Numbered from the stretch's first letter, positions 34,488-44,471 are shown. The stretch: DNA of 64,000 bases from Oscillospiraceae bacterium (GCA_017414435.1 JAFQMN010000006.1:1-64000); one strand, 5' to 3'. The notes: generated by a model not told the origin, from the letters alone. Made by a program: numbers and translations.

Positions 34488-34706
34488 ATGAAAAAGGGAA
34501 TTCACCCTGAATTTAAAAAAGTTACAATAAAATGTGCATGCGGTGCAGAAATAGAAACTATGTCTACAAAAGAAGATATAAATGTTGAAATCTGCTCTAA
34601 ATGTCATCCGTTCTACACAGGCAAGCAAAAACTGGTAGATACCGGCGGAAGAGTTGGAAGGTTTAACAAACGTTTTGGTTTAAAAGAAACATCTGATGAT
34701 AATTAA
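34488..34706 (+). CDS. rpmE: Ribosomal protein L31 (bL31)
   Basis: The 72-residue protein starts [12 protein letters not shown] and carries the zinc-binding cysteines of the C+ paralogue (CACG, then [13 protein letters not shown]), followed by [11 protein letters not shown]. It is a surface protein of the large subunit bridging to the small subunit. I chose ATG 34488 behind TTGGAGCG; the in-frame TTG at 34473 is part of the ribosome site. It is expressed from its own promoter pair. Confidence 0.96.
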   Translation: MKKGIHPEFKKVTIKCACGAEIETMSTKEDINVEICSKCHPFYTGKQKLVDTGGRVGRFNKRFGLKETSDDN

Positions 34707-34722
34707 GTAATAAATAAAATAA

Positions 34723-34752
34723 GGCGGTGCTTAAATTTAGAGTGCCGCTTTT
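34723..34752 (+). terminator. Probable terminator after rpmE
   Basis: GCGGTGC and GTGCCGC can pair with two G-U wobbles, followed by TTTTAT. It lies about 17 bases after the rpmE stop. Confidence 0.5.
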
Positions 34753-34803
34753 ATAAAAAACTAAAGTGAAAATTATTTTTATAATTAACTGGGAGTTTTT
34801 ATT

Positions 34804-35412
34804 TTGCAAACAGTTAGTGGAATTGGCTATTGTGAGTATGAAGTAAAACGTTCTAAGTTTATAGGAACAGTCTGTGGCGTTAAAAGTAAAAAAGAAGCTC
34901 TAGATTTTATAAACCAAATTAAAACTAAATATGCAGAGGCTACTCATAATGTTTATGCATACATAATAAATGACGAAAACTTGAAAAAAAGCTCAGATGA
35001 TGGTGAACCAAAAGGAACAGCGGGGGTTCCAGTTTTAAATGTTTTGTGTGGCTTAAATTTAACTGATATTGCAATTGTGGTTACTAGATATTTTGGTGGC
35101 ATTTTACTTGGTGCGGGTGGGTTAGTTAGAGCCTATTCCACAACGGCAAAAAATACTTTAGCAAACGCAAAGCTGGTTGATGTTAAGAATTATATAGAAG
35201 TTGTAATAGAATTAAAATACAATTTATATAACACAGTTAATGCTTTATTAACTCAATTTGAAACCGTGGTTTTAAAAACAACTTTTTTCGATAAAATTCA
35301 TATTGAATTTAAGATTGAAAAAGAACTTTTTGAAAAATTCAAGGTTCAAATATTAAATGATTGCAATGGTGATATAACAATAATTAAACGAGATGATAGC
35401 TTTGATTTCTGA
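34804..35412 (+). CDS. YigZ/IMPACT family protein
   Basis: The 202-residue protein has the UPF0029/IMPACT N-terminal domain: RSKFIG near residue 15, ATHNVYAY, SSDDGEPKGTAG and VTRYFGGILLGAGGLVRAYS, then a C-terminal alpha-beta domain of about 70 residues. Eukaryotic IMPACT regulates GCN2; the bacterial role is uncertain, possibly linked to ribosomes or proline peptide handling. The start is TTG 34804 with GGGAG upstream. Its end overlaps dnaG by 20 bases. Confidence 0.9.
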   Translation: MQTVSGIGYCEYEVKRSKFIGTVCGVKSKKEALDFINQIKTKYAEATHNVYAYIINDENLKKSSDDGEPKGTAGVPVLNVLCGLNLTDIAIVVTRYFGGILLGAGGLVRAYSTTAKNTLANAKLVDVKNYIEVVIELKYNLYNTVNALLTQFETVVLKTTFFDKIHIEFKIEKELFEKFKVQILNDCNGDITIIKRDDSFDF

Positions 35413-37156
35413 TTTTTTTCTGGAACAGCTAAAAAATGCTTGTCGAATTGAGGAGATTATTAATTCATATGTTGAATTAAAACCTTCTGGTGGCGGAAGA
35501 TTTGTGGGTTTATGCCCGTTTCATGCCGAAAAAACACCATCTATGATGGTTTACACTAGCACACAATCTTTTTATTGTTTTGGTTGTGGTGCAGGTGGCG
35601 ATGTTATCTCTTTTATTATGAAGATTGAAAATCTTGAATATATTGAAGCTTTAAAATTTCTTAGCCAGCGAGCAAAAATAGATTTTATTGAAGATGAAAA
35701 CAATTCAACTCAAAAAAACATAAAAAAAAGATTGCTTGCTGCTAATGTTGCAGCGGCTAAGTTTTTTTATAAAAGTCTACTCAATTCAGCAGAAACAAAA
35801 AGATATTTAATGAGGGAACGTAAGCTTAAAACAGAAACCATCAAAAAATTCGGCCTTGGTTTTGCACCTGACGGTTCTTTAAATTTAACAAAACACATGC
35901 TAAGTTTAGGTTTTTCTGTAGATGAATTACTAGAAGCTAAATTAGTTGCGCGTGGCAGTGGCAAAAAGGTATATGATATTTTTAGAAATCGTATAATAAT
36001 TCCAATAATCAATACAAAATCGGAAGTTATTGGGTTTGGTGGCAGAGCGATTGGGAATTTTAAACCAAAGTATCTAAATTCTAAAGATTCGTTGTTGTTT
36101 AAGAAGACAAACAATCTATTTAATTTAAACTTGGCCAAAACAGAAAAAACAGATACAATGATCTTGGTGGAAGGATATTTTGATGCTATTGCAATTGTGC
36201 AGGCAGGGTTTAATAATGTGGTTGCAACTTTAGGCACAGCACTTACCACAAAGCAGGCACAGATAATTTCTATGTATGCAAAACGAGTTGTGCTTTCTTA
36301 CGATTCCGATCAAGCAGGAGTGAATGCTACCAGAAGAGCGGTGAATATTTTATCTGAACTTGGTTTGCAAGTAGATGTTTTAAATTTAGGGGCCTATAAA
36401 GACCCGGATGAATTTATTAAAAATAATGGCAGTGTTCGGTTTAAAAACGCTATCAATTCTTCTGTGGCAGCTTTAGATTTTGAATTTAACGCTATAAAAA
36501 ATAAATTTGATCTACAAAAAACACAAGACAAATCGCAATTTTTAAAAGAAGTGGCAACTTGGCTTTCTAAAATTACTAATCAGTTAGATAGGGAGGTTTT
36601 TATTAGTAAAATTTCAACAGAGCAAAATATAGATCACCAAGTGTTAAATTCGTATGTTAATAATTTAATAAAACGCCGAATAAAATCTAAAGAAAAAGCG
36701 GTTCAAAATAATGCAGTAAAACAATTAATTTCAAGAACTGTTAACAGAGAAGACAACCAGAGAATCCCTCAAAAATATATAATATCGGAAGAATTGATTA
36801 TTTGTGCACTTTATAAAAACCCAGATTTTTTTCAGCTTTTAAATGAAATTTGCCCAAGTGATTTATTTATTACAAAAAATGCAATTATTTATGATGTTTT
36901 GTTAGAACGTTTAAAAGAGTTACAAGCAATTGAAATTACCTGTTTAAATTCAGTGCTAGATCAAAATTCAATTGAAAAATTAAGCGGAATTCTAGCTCGC
37001 AATAACGATATTTTGCTAAATAAAGATATTGTTTTAGAATGTGTAAATAATCTCAAAAGATATAAACAAGAAGAAACCGAGCTTAAAGCTTCGCAGATGA
37101 GCGGAGAAGAACTAAAGCAATATTTTAAAAAGATTTATAAGAGTAAAAACATTTAA
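35393..37156 (+). CDS. dnaG: DNA primase
   Basis: DnaG makes RNA primers for replication. The 587-residue protein has the N-terminal CHC2 zinc finger ([13 protein letters not shown] and [10 protein letters not shown], about residues 42-67), the catalytic core with the TOPRIM motifs [12 protein letters not shown] and LSYDSDQAG, and a C-terminal helicase-binding region. It precedes sigA, the classical macromolecular synthesis operon without rpsU. The start ATG 35393 overlaps yigZ; a TTG eight bases further in is possible, since no strong ribosome site is visible for either. Confidence 0.95.
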   Translation: MIALISDFFLEQLKNACRIEEIINSYVELKPSGGGRFVGLCPFHAEKTPSMMVYTSTQSFYCFGCGAGGDVISFIMKIENLEYIEALKFLSQRAKIDFIEDENNSTQKNIKKRLLAANVAAAKFFYKSLLNSAETKRYLMRERKLKTETIKKFGLGFAPDGSLNLTKHMLSLGFSVDELLEAKLVARGSGKKVYDIFRNRIIIPIINTKSEVIGFGGRAIGNFKPKYLNSKDSLLFKKTNNLFNLNLAKTEKTDTMILVEGYFDAIAIVQAGFNNVVATLGTALTTKQAQIISMYAKRVVLSYDSDQAGVNATRRAVNILSELGLQVDVLNLGAYKDPDEFIKNNGSVRFKNAINSSVAALDFEFNAIKNKFDLQKTQDKSQFLKEVATWLSKITNQLDREVFISKISTEQNIDHQVLNSYVNNLIKRRIKSKEKAVQNNAVKQLISRTVNREDNQRIPQKYIISEELIICALYKNPDFFQLLNEICPSDLFITKNAIIYDVLLERLKELQAIEITCLNSVLDQNSIEKLSGILARNNDILLNKDIVLECVNNLKRYKQEETELKASQMSGEELKQYFKKIYKSKNI

Positions 37157-37188
37157 TTTTAATTAAAAACTTATCGGGAGATATATTT

Positions 37189-38325
37189 ATGGCTTACAAT
37201 GTAGGAGCTTCAACGGAGAAATTGATAAATAGTGCCAAACAAAAAGGTAGCATAACAATAGATGAAATAAACAAGTTATTAGAAGATACAAACTTTGATC
37301 TGGAACAGATAGATAATTTATATGACGCTTTAGAATCTTTAAATGTAAAGATAATATATGGAACGAGCAAGAATAAAGATGATTATAGCATTATGCAGGT
37401 AGAAAATATTAACGAGGAATTACAAGAAATTGAGGATGAAGATGACCTGGCAGACGATGATGTAGATCTAAACGCATGGCTGCAAAGTGAAAATATTCTA
37501 GTGGATGACCCGGTTAAAACATACCTTAAAGATATAGGGAAATACCCTTTGTTAACTAACGAAGAAGAAGCTATGCTGGCAGAACGTATTGAACTAGATG
37601 ACAAAAAAGCAAAGACAAGATTAGCAGAAGCTAATTTAAGGCTGGTTGTAAGCATTGCTAAAAAATATATTGGCCGTGGAATGCACCTTTTAGACTTAAT
37701 TCAAGAAGGGAATTTAGGGTTAATTAAAGCGGTAGAAAAGTTCGATTATAGCAAAGGGTTTAAGTTTTCTACATATGCCACTTGGTGGATTCGACAAGCA
37801 ATTACCAGAGCTATTGCAGACCAGGCAAGAACCATAAGGATTCCTGTGCATATGGTTGAAACAATTAATAGAGTTAAAAGAACAAGTAGCAATTTAATGC
37901 ATAAAAGTGGCGAAGAGCCTTCTCCGGAGCAGATTGCGTCTGAACTGAATATGCAAACAGATAAAATTAAAGATGTTTTACGCATAAATCAAGATCCAAT
38001 TTCACTAGAAACACCAATTGGTGAGGAAGAAGACAGTCATTTAGGCGATTTTATTCAAGATCAGAATATAACCTCACCGGTAGATGCAGCATCTCAGACT
38101 TTATTAAGAGAACAATTAGAGAATGTGTTAAGCACACTTTCGGAAAGGGAAAGTAAGGTGCTAAAATTACGTTTTGGTTTAGAAGATGGCCATCCGAGAA
38201 CCTTGGAAGAAGTGGGAAAAGCATTTAACGTTACACGTGAACGTGTGCGCCAAATTGAATCTAAAGCTCTGCGTAAATTAAGGCACCCTAGCCGCAGTAA
38301 AAAATTACGTGACTATTTAGAATAA
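37189..38325 (+). CDS. sigA: Primary RNA polymerase sigma factor SigA (RpoD)
   Basis: This is the housekeeping sigma factor that reads the TTGACA/TATAAT promoters found throughout the window. The 378-residue protein has an N-terminal region 1.1-like helical domain, region 1.2 ([18 protein letters not shown]), region 2 with [20 protein letters not shown] and [14 protein letters not shown], region 3, and region 4 with [25 protein letters not shown] precedes ATG. The position after dnaG is standard in Firmicutes. Confidence 0.97.
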   Translation: MAYNVGASTEKLINSAKQKGSITIDEINKLLEDTNFDLEQIDNLYDALESLNVKIIYGTSKNKDDYSIMQVENINEELQEIEDEDDLADDDVDLNAWLQSENILVDDPVKTYLKDIGKYPLLTNEEEAMLAERIELDDKKAKTRLAEANLRLVVSIAKKYIGRGMHLLDLIQEGNLGLIKAVEKFDYSKGFKFSTYATWWIRQAITRAIADQARTIRIPVHMVETINRVKRTSSNLMHKSGEEPSPEQIASELNMQTDKIKDVLRINQDPISLETPIGEEEDSHLGDFIQDQNITSPVDAASQTLLREQLENVLSTLSERESKVLKLRFGLEDGHPRTLEEVGKAFNVTRERVRQIESKALRKLRHPSRSKKLRDYLE

Positions 38326-38349
38326 GTTTATAGGAGGTTTTTAGTAAAT

Positions 38350-38784
38350 ATGAAGCAGAATATAGATAAAGATAAAAAAGCAGCAGAGACAAAAACCATA
38401 AAGCAAAAGGCAAAAAAAGAAGCAGTATCTAAAAGCAAGACAGAAGTAGACGAAAACAGTGAAAAAAATAAAAAAACAGCATCTAAAAGAACAAAAAAAC
38501 AAGAAAAATTAGGGCTAACGTATAAAGGTTATCCACTTTCTAGATTTAATAATATTATTTATTATGGTGATCCAAAAGAAAAGTACATATTAAAATTAAT
38601 TATCTTAGAGACTAAAAAGGACAAAGATTTAAATATTGCTACAAAGGTCTCTGTGGAACTTTTAAATTCAGCAAACCATAATGTTTGCAAAAAATCTACA
38701 ACAAAAAACAGTTTATATCATGCATTAGATATTGGGCAGATTTGGCTTAAAAAAATTTTAGCAGATGAACAATCGTTTAATTAA
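38350..38784 (+). CDS. Small conserved protein with Lys-rich N-terminus, function unknown
   Basis: The 144-residue protein has a very basic Lys/Ala/Glu-rich, probably disordered first half and a compact second half beginning LTYKGYPLSRFNNIIYYGD, then YILKLIILETKK and HALDIGQIWLKKIL. I recall short proteins with this YKGYPL...IYYG pattern in gut Clostridia, annotated as hypothetical. It lies 24 bases after sigA and 18 before metG, so it is likely co-transcribed. The basic tail suggests nucleic acid contact, but that is inference. Confidence 0.65.
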   Translation: MKQNIDKDKKAAETKTIKQKAKKEAVSKSKTEVDENSEKNKKTASKRTKKQEKLGLTYKGYPLSRFNNIIYYGDPKEKYILKLIILETKKDKDLNIATKVSVELLNSANHNVCKKSTTKNSLYHALDIGQIWLKKILADEQSFN

Positions 38785-38802
38785 AAGGAGGCTAGGGAAG
38801 TA

Positions 38803-40347
38803 ATGGCAGACAAATTTTATATTACTACACCAATTTATTATCCATCTGGCAAATTTCATCTGGGGCATTGTTATACCACGGTTTTGGCAGATGCAATTGC
38901 GCGCTATAAACGTGCCAGAGGGTTTGATGTTATTTTTTTAACCGGAACAGATGAACACGGCCAGAAAATTGAAGCAAAAGCAAAAGAACAAGGGGTAGAG
39001 CCTCAAAGATATGTAGACACTATGGCGGCAGATATTAAACAGTTGTGGGAATTCTTGAATATTTCTAATAATCGCTTTGTTCGTACCACGGATGATTATC
39101 ATGTTGAAACTGTTAAACATGTGTTTTCTGCGCTTTTTGAAAATGGAGATATTTATAAAGGTACATATTCTGGCAAATATTGTCAGCAGTGCGAAGCAAT
39201 TTTTACAGAACAGCAATTAAATAATGGCAAATGCCCAGATTGTGGCCGTGATGTTGAAGATTTTTGCGAGGAATCTTATTTCTTTAAGCTTAGTAAATAT
39301 CAAAAACCATTACAAGAATTTTATAAAACTCATCCAGATTTTATGGCGCCAGAAGCTAGAGCTAACGAAATGCTAAAGAATTTTATTGATGTTGGTCTTT
39401 CGGATATCTGTGTCTCGCGTAAATCTGTAAAGTGGGGAATTACTGCAGATTTTGACCCAGAACATACCATTTATGTTTGGATAGATGCACTTCTTAACTA
39501 TATAAGCATTCTAGGTTATAAAAACCAAAAATATAACGATTTTGAAGAATTTTGGCCGTGTGACCTGCATTTGGTTGGTAAAGAAATTATGAGGTTTCAT
39601 GCTATTATTTGGCCGGCAATTTTAATGGCGTTAGATCTTCCTCTCCCTAAAAAGATTTTAGGGCATGGATGGTTGCTTATGAATGGAGACAAAATGTCTA
39701 AATCTAAGGGGAATGTTGTGGAGCCAAGAGATATTTGTGCAACCTATGGAATTGATTCTGATGCAATTAGATATTTTTTACTGAGAGAAATTGCGGTTGG
39801 TAGCGACTGTAAATTTTCTGACGAACTTTTAATTAATCGCATTAACGCAGATCTGGCAAACGATCTCGGGAATCTGGTTTTTAGAACTGTTGCTATGATT
39901 GATAAATATTTTTTGGGTAGTTTACCGCAGCAAAAACAAGCAGATAATGAGGTGGACTTGCCGCTTAAGAATTTATGCCTTTCTAAAAAATCAAAAATTG
40001 AACATTATATGGATGAATTTGATACGCAAAAAGCACTTAAAGAGATATTTGAAATTGTTGATGCAGCTAATAAATATATAGATACAACAACACCGTGGGC
40101 ACTTGCTAAAATCGAAAAAAACAAACCACGTTTAGCTTCTGTACTATATAATCTTGCTGAGGCAATTAGAATAGTTACTGTGTTTATTGCACCTTTTATG
40201 CCAACAACTGCACAAAAAATTGCCCAGCAGCTAAACTTAACAAAAGAGTTTACCGTTTGGGAATCAGCAGGTGAGTGGAGCGTTTTACCGGCTGATCTGT
40301 CGGTTTTAAAAGGCACAATATTATTCCCTAGAATTGAGGAAAGCTAA
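38803..40347 (+). CDS. metG: Methionyl-tRNA synthetase
   Basis: MetG charges tRNA-Met. The 514-residue protein shows the class I signature HLGH (YPSGKFHLGHCYTT near residue 14), the zinc-binding insert CQQCEAIFTEQQLNNGKCPDCG at about residues 127-148, and the KMSKSKGN loop. It lacks the C-terminal EMAPII-like tRNA-binding domain found in many bacterial enzymes, which is a normal short form. AGGAGG precedes ATG. Its stop overlaps the next start by one base. Confidence 0.97.
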   Translation: MADKFYITTPIYYPSGKFHLGHCYTTVLADAIARYKRARGFDVIFLTGTDEHGQKIEAKAKEQGVEPQRYVDTMAADIKQLWEFLNISNNRFVRTTDDYHVETVKHVFSALFENGDIYKGTYSGKYCQQCEAIFTEQQLNNGKCPDCGRDVEDFCEESYFFKLSKYQKPLQEFYKTHPDFMAPEARANEMLKNFIDVGLSDICVSRKSVKWGITADFDPEHTIYVWIDALLNYISILGYKNQKYNDFEEFWPCDLHLVGKEIMRFHAIIWPAILMALDLPLPKKILGHGWLLMNGDKMSKSKGNVVEPRDICATYGIDSDAIRYFLLREIAVGSDCKFSDELLINRINADLANDLGNLVFRTVAMIDKYFLGSLPQQKQADNEVDLPLKNLCLSKKSKIEHYMDEFDTQKALKEIFEIVDAANKYIDTTTPWALAKIEKNKPRLASVLYNLAEAIRIVTVFIAPFMPTTAQKIAQQLNLTKEFTVWESAGEWSVLPADLSVLKGTILFPRIEES

Positions 40348-41621
40348 TGAACAAAAGAAAATTTTTTAAGTTTATTTCTATATTTTGTTTTTTTATTTGC
40401 TTATTTTTTTCATTTTTAGCGCTTAAAAAGAATTATAATATATTAATTGTACTTTTTAATTCCGAATCAGTTACGGCAGAAGATTTTAAGTGTATAAATA
40501 AATATTGCAATAAATTTAATTATCGGCTAATTGACGTAAAAGATTGTGCAGATGCTGTGGATGTATATTCACTTATTAAAGCAAAATATTCGCATTTTTA
40601 TAATAAAATTAAGGGTGTGCAAATTTTTGGCACAAAAGAGGATGTGCCGGCTTTTAAATGTAAATTCAGCTGCAAAATGTTAGACTCTGATGAAGTTAAT
40701 GACTATTATGGCACATTTTATAGCGATTTTTGTTATTCAAACTTTGTGGCAGATGCACAAGATTTAAAAGACCCGATTAAAATTTATTATATAGAAAAAA
40801 ACAAGACCAAATTTAGTTTTGTGCCAAAGTGGCAGGTTGCACGTGTGCTGCTAACCCGTGGGCAGATTGCAAAATATATAAAAAAACACGATAATTTCTA
40901 TTCTGAATATAATCCTAATGAATTAAAAACCAGTGTATTTTCTTGCACAGTGCTAAATGAGCCGGAAACGCCAGATGATATGTGCTATTTTATGAAAGAA
41001 AGATTAGATAATGAATTTAAGTTGTTAAAGACCAAATATTCGTTATACGGCAATAAGCTTGGCGAATTTCCAATTGAATATGCAGAAGATGGTGATTTTT
41101 CTGCAGGGAATATAGTTAAAAAGAACAAGCAAGAACCTCAGAATTTTGTGATTAGCACACATGGTTTTAAACAGCAGATGGTTCAAAGTATAAAATGGCC
41201 AGATGAAGAAAAAGATCATCTGTATAAATTTTTAAGTGTGAATAACATAAATAAAAAATTAAAACACAACTATTACACACTAAACACTTGGTGCTGCTAC
41301 TTGGCTCAAGGGCTAGACCAGAACACAATAATTAGCAAGGCAATGCGTGGAAAATGTATTGATGCAATTGCAGCAACTAATATATTATCGAACAACGGCA
41401 CTAACAATGCGGCTGCTGCTGTGGAGCTAGAGAATAACAACCCGTTTTTCTTCCACTATGAATTTTATAAAAATTTAGCGCAAAATAATACACGGCCACA
41501 GAGTTTTTATAATGCAAAAAAAGCTTATGCCAAAGCGATAGTACGTCATAAAAACCTCGAAAATTATCAATATAACCTGCATAATATTTTGAGCTTACAT
41601 TATTTTGGTTTGATTATGTAA
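40347..41621 (+). CDS. Membrane-anchored or secreted protein, candidate clan CD (gingipain/C25-like) cysteine protease
   Basis: The 424-residue protein has an N-terminal hydrophobic segment (FISIFCFFICLFFSFLAL, residues 9-26) and an extracellular domain. I see a layout like peptidase C25 catalytic domains: an alpha/beta half with YNILIVLFNSE and VQIFGTKEDVPAF, a DEVNDYYG segment, a conserved-type arginine in KWQVARVLL, a His-Gly motif in VISTHGFKQQ (candidate catalytic His), a Cys pair in LNTWCCYLAQG (candidate catalytic Cys), and a tail IAATNILSNNG with HYEFYKNLAQN like the end of caspase-fold families. The order His then Cys is right. It is translationally coupled to metG, an odd partner. 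This is an inference from motif order only. Confidence 0.5.
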   Translation: MNKRKFFKFISIFCFFICLFFSFLALKKNYNILIVLFNSESVTAEDFKCINKYCNKFNYRLIDVKDCADAVDVYSLIKAKYSHFYNKIKGVQIFGTKEDVPAFKCKFSCKMLDSDEVNDYYGTFYSDFCYSNFVADAQDLKDPIKIYYIEKNKTKFSFVPKWQVARVLLTRGQIAKYIKKHDNFYSEYNPNELKTSVFSCTVLNEPETPDDMCYFMKERLDNEFKLLKTKYSLYGNKLGEFPIEYAEDGDFSAGNIVKKNKQEPQNFVISTHGFKQQMVQSIKWPDEEKDHLYKFLSVNNINKKLKHNYYTLNTWCCYLAQGLDQNTIISKAMRGKCIDAIAATNILSNNGTNNAAAAVELENNNPFFFHYEFYKNLAQNNTRPQSFYNAKKAYAKAIVRHKNLENYQYNLHNILSLHYFGLIM

Positions 41622-41649
41622 AAATTCAAATTTATATTAAAATTTTAAA

Positions 41650-41735
41650 ACAGTACAAGAAAAGTGAAATTTGCGGCGGTATTAGAACAAAAATTTTATT
41701 TTGTTCCACGTGGAACAAATGTTGAAAACTCATAA
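41650..41735 (+). repeat. Intergenic repeat with parS-like palindrome, copy 2
   Basis: AGTACAAGAAAAGTGAAATT, GCGGCGGTATTAGAACAAAA, then ATTTTATT and the palindrome at 41702-41717, then AATGTTGAAAACT. It aligns to the copies at 13913 and 55494 without indels in the core but with more substitutions at the right end. It lies between the protease-like gene and the tRNA terminator. Confidence 0.75.
41702..41717. promoter_or_regulatory. parS-like ParB-binding palindrome, site 2
   Basis: TGTTCCACGTGGAACA, identical to sites 1 and 3. The palindrome is intact although flanking repeat bases have diverged, which suggests selection on the palindrome itself. Confidence 0.7.
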
Positions 41736-41737
41736 AA

Positions 41738-41771
41738 AAAGAGATTCTATGCTTAAACATAGAATCTCTTT
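41738..41771. terminator. Bidirectional terminator between the protease-like gene and the tRNA cluster
   Basis: AAAGAGATTCTATG (41738-41751) and CATAGAATCTCTTT (41758-41771) are perfect complements with a 6-base loop; T-runs flank both sides. Confidence 0.8.
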
Positions 41772-41776
41772 AATTA

Positions 41777-41852
41777 TGGCTGGGATGGATGGATTCGAAC
41801 CATCGGAATGACGGAGTCAAAGTCCGTTGCCTTACCGCTTGGCGACATCCCA
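41777..41852 (-). tRNA. tRNA-Gln (anticodon TTG)
   Basis: On the minus strand a TGGGATG acceptor pairs with CATCCCA, followed by encoded GCCA. The anticodon loop CTTTGAC in an ACGGA/TCCGT stem gives anticodon TTG (Gln). The T loop has GGTTCGAATCC. It is the last of three clustered tRNA genes. Confidence 0.95.
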
Positions 41853-41873
41853 AAATATATTTATGTTATTTTG

Positions 41874-41951
<78 letters not shown>

Positions 41952-41960
41952 ATTTGTATT

Positions 41961-42037
41961 TGGCGCGCCAGAAGAGATTCGAACTCCTGACCTACTGCTT
42001 AGAAGGCAGTTGCTCTATCCTGCTGAGCTACTGGCGC
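41961..42037 (-). tRNA. tRNA-Arg (anticodon TCT)
   Basis: The acceptor GCGCCAG pairs with CTGGCGC, then GCCA is encoded. The loop CTTCTAA in an ACTGC/GCAGT stem gives TCT (Arg, AGA codons, the common Arg codon in this A-rich genome). It is first in the minus-strand tRNA-Arg, His, Gln cluster. Confidence 0.95.
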
Positions 42038-42075
42038 AGATATTTTTTAATATAATATAAACTTATGAAATTCTA

Positions 42076-42423
42076 TTAATCTAATTCACATTTATACTGC
42101 TCTTTATTCCAAGCAGGAGTGCAAGCTATAGCTGCCTTACAATATGGAGATTCCCAATAATATTTTTCGTTGCAATCTATTAAGATAGCATCCCCTTGCT
42201 CAAATTCAATTTTTTGACTATTTAAATTTATTGCACCAGACCCTTCGAGTATGTAAATTAGCTCTTTTACTTTGCAGTTTTTACAATAACCTTTTTGCGG
42301 ATACCTACCTTTTATTATTGCAACACATAAATCTATAGATTTGTTGATAAATGAATATTCAATGGTTGAACATTCTGCACTATTGTTACCGGCGATCGAA
42401 TTTGATTTTTTTATTATCTCCAT
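42076..42423 (-). CDS. Small cupin-fold protein
   Basis: The 115-residue protein has the beta-barrel pattern of a single cupin: a central segment VKELIYILEGSGAINLNSQK followed by EFEQGDAILIDCNEKYYW. It has Cys residues in YCKNCKVKEL but lacks the usual HxH metal ligands in the first cupin motif, so metal binding and catalysis are uncertain. It has an AGGTGA ribosome site. Its role is unknown; it lies upstream of the tRNA cluster on the same strand and could be read through into it. Confidence 0.7.
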   Translation of the reverse strand: MEIIKKSNSIAGNNSAECSTIEYSFINKSIDLCVAIIKGRYPQKGYCKNCKVKELIYILEGSGAINLNSQKIEFEQGDAILIDCNEKYYWESPYCKAAIACTPAWNKEQYKCELD

Positions 42424-42498
42424 AAATTCACCTACAAAAAAATAGATAATGTTAGTGTGTTAATGTGTTCGACCATTGAATAGTGAAACACAGAGATG

Positions 42499-42879
42499 CT
42501 ATTTTTTATTTTTTGCTTTAAGTGCTAAAAAACATAACATTAAACATTCAACGCAAGCACAAACAAAAGTAACTTTTAATGATAATTTTCCGATGAAAAA
42601 GGGGATAATATCTGCGATTTTAAATAGCAGATAAAAAACAAAATAAAAACCAAACACTGCAAAATTATCATATGTGTTTTCTTTTGGATCGGAATTAAGA
42701 CCTTTAAATAAACCGGGTTTTAAATAAACTAAGAATAAAGAGAGCATAAAACCCAAACTAATAAGAATACATTTGAGGTACTCTGGTAGTGGTAATAAAA
42801 TAATAAATGAATACATTGCCAATTTAATAAGAATGAAAGCAGAAATTGATACTGTTACATTTTTAAATTTTTTTACCAT
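42499..42879 (-). CDS. Small integral membrane protein, function unknown
   Basis: I do not recognise this 126-residue protein. It has about four hydrophobic helices (VSISAFILIKLAMYSFIILL, CILISLGFMLSLFLVYL, FAVFGFYFVFYLLFKIA, VTFVCACVECLMLCFLAL), a short polar loop with NSDPKENTYDN, and a basic C-terminus. ATG 42879 is chosen because AAGGAGGTAAT lies about 8 bases upstream; the frame extends upstream into tRNA-Gly, which is not coding. It is probably transcribed from the tRNA-Gly promoter. Confidence 0.65.
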   Translation of the reverse strand: MVKKFKNVTVSISAFILIKLAMYSFIILLPLPEYLKCILISLGFMLSLFLVYLKPGLFKGLNSDPKENTYDNFAVFGFYFVFYLLFKIADIIPFFIGKLSLKVTFVCACVECLMLCFLALKAKNKK

Positions 42880-42909
42880 AATGATTACCTCCTTTTTATT
42901 TTTAACAGA

Positions 42910-42983
<74 letters not shown>

Positions 42984-42999
42984 CCGTCTCTATTACAAG

Positions 43000-43028
43000 A
43001 GTATATCAAATTTTCAATTGCTTGTCAA
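43000..43028 (-). promoter_or_regulatory. Near-consensus promoter of tRNA-Gly
   Basis: On the minus strand TTGACA (43023-43028) and TATACT (43000-43005) are 17 bases apart, 17 bases before the mature tRNA 5' end. Confidence 0.85.
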
Positions 43029-43062
43029 TACCGAATTTGCAGTTAATTTTTTAATTTTATTT

Positions 43063-44433
43063 TTATTTTCCAACACAAAACTTGGCAAAAACATCGTCAA
43101 TTACTGCATCAGAAACCTCTTTACCCTCTAATTCAAATAAAAAATGCAGCGCGTCTTCTAAACACACACTAATTATATCCAGTGTTTGTTTTTGTGCAAT
43201 TAAAGTTCGAGCTTCTTCAAGCTGTTCAGCAGCCCTTTTAATACAGTCACGCTGACGTTCGTTGGCCAAAATGCAGTTGCAATCTAAGTTGATTTCAGTT
43301 TTGCTTTTAATAGCCGCAGCAAGTTTAGATAGCAATTCATTACTTTGTGCAGAACCTTCAATTACCAAACCGATCTTACTTTTTATTAATTCAGAATCAA
43401 TTTTACGCGAAAGATCTGTTTTATTTATAATACCAATTACATTTTTATTTGTTATTTTATCAAATAATTCATAATCGTAATTTTCTAATGGTTTAGAGGC
43501 ATCGAAAACAGCTAAAACCAAATCAGATTGTTCCAACTGCTTTTCTGCAAGCTGCACACCGATATTTTCAACCAAGTCTTCGGTTTTGCGCAGACCAGCA
43601 GTATCTGCAATTTTTAGCATGATGCCGTCAATTACAATAGATTCTTCTATAATGTCTCGTGTTGTGCCCGGCACAGATGTAACAATGCTGCGGTTAAACC
43701 CAGAAAGCAAATTCATAATAGTAGATTTGCCTACATTTGGTTTGCCTGCAATTACAGTAGAGATGCCTTCTTTTATTATTTTACCGAAATCGTATGTTTT
43801 TAAAAGCTCACATAATTTAGAATAAACACTAGAAATTTGCTCATCTAATTGTTTTAAATCCACATCTGCAACTTTTTCTTCAGGGTAATCTATAAATGCA
43901 GCTACGTGGCTTATAACAGAGAGCAATTCATTTGCAATTGCTTGCGAAAACTTAAAAAGCTTGCCTTGTTTTAACTCAAGAGCTGCATGATGGGCTTGCT
44001 CATTGTTTGCAGAGATAAGGTCAACAACGGCTTCTGCCTCTGTTAACGTTATTTTTTTGTTTAAAAAAGCACGTTTGGTAAATTCGCCAGGTTGTGCTAA
44101 CCTTGCACCAGAATTAAGAACAGCTCTTAAAACCTCTTTTAATATAAATAGCCCCGAATGCACAGAAATTTCTACCACGTCTTCTCCTGTATAACTTTTA
44201 GGCGCATTAAAATTGAGTAGAATTGCTTCATCTATAACCTTATTATTATAAACAACGTGACCGAACAAACCGCAATAACCTGCTAAATTTGAAATATTAA
44301 AATTAGCTTTTGCTGGTTTAAATATTTTTTTTGCAATACTTTTTGCCTCTACACCAGAAATTCGTATAATACCAATTCCACCTTGTGCATAAGGGGTTGC
44401 TATTGCAGCAATTGTATCTTTTACGTAACACAT
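43063..44433 (-). CDS. mnmE: tRNA modification GTPase MnmE (TrmE)
   Basis: With MnmG, MnmE modifies the wobble uridine of certain tRNAs to (carboxymethyl)aminomethyl forms. The 456-residue protein has the tetrahydrofolate-binding N-terminal domain (TPYAQGGIGIIRISG), helical domain, inserted G domain with GKPNVGKSTIMN and DTAGLRK, NKTD, and the C-terminal FAKFCVGK that holds the catalytic cysteine of the C(I/V/L)GK motif. In most Firmicutes mnmE sits near the origin next to mnmG; here mnmG is absent and the gene stands alone on the minus strand. Confidence 0.96.
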   Translation of the reverse strand: MCYVKDTIAAIATPYAQGGIGIIRISGVEAKSIAKKIFKPAKANFNISNLAGYCGLFGHVVYNNKVIDEAILLNFNAPKSYTGEDVVEISVHSGLFILKEVLRAVLNSGARLAQPGEFTKRAFLNKKITLTEAEAVVDLISANNEQAHHAALELKQGKLFKFSQAIANELLSVISHVAAFIDYPEEKVADVDLKQLDEQISSVYSKLCELLKTYDFGKIIKEGISTVIAGKPNVGKSTIMNLLSGFNRSIVTSVPGTTRDIIEESIVIDGIMLKIADTAGLRKTEDLVENIGVQLAEKQLEQSDLVLAVFDASKPLENYDYELFDKITNKNVIGIINKTDLSRKIDSELIKSKIGLVIEGSAQSNELLSKLAAAIKSKTEINLDCNCILANERQRDCIKRAAEQLEEARTLIAQKQTLDIISVCLEDALHFLFELEGKEVSDAVIDDVFAKFCVGK

Positions 44434-44471
44434 TTTTTTCTCCGTAAATTTATTTTTAACGCTTTAATTTT

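Noticed and set aside
42355..42477. Inverted ATTCAATGGT-type sequences around the cupin gene start
   Set aside because: One arm is in coding sequence and the match is short; likely chance.
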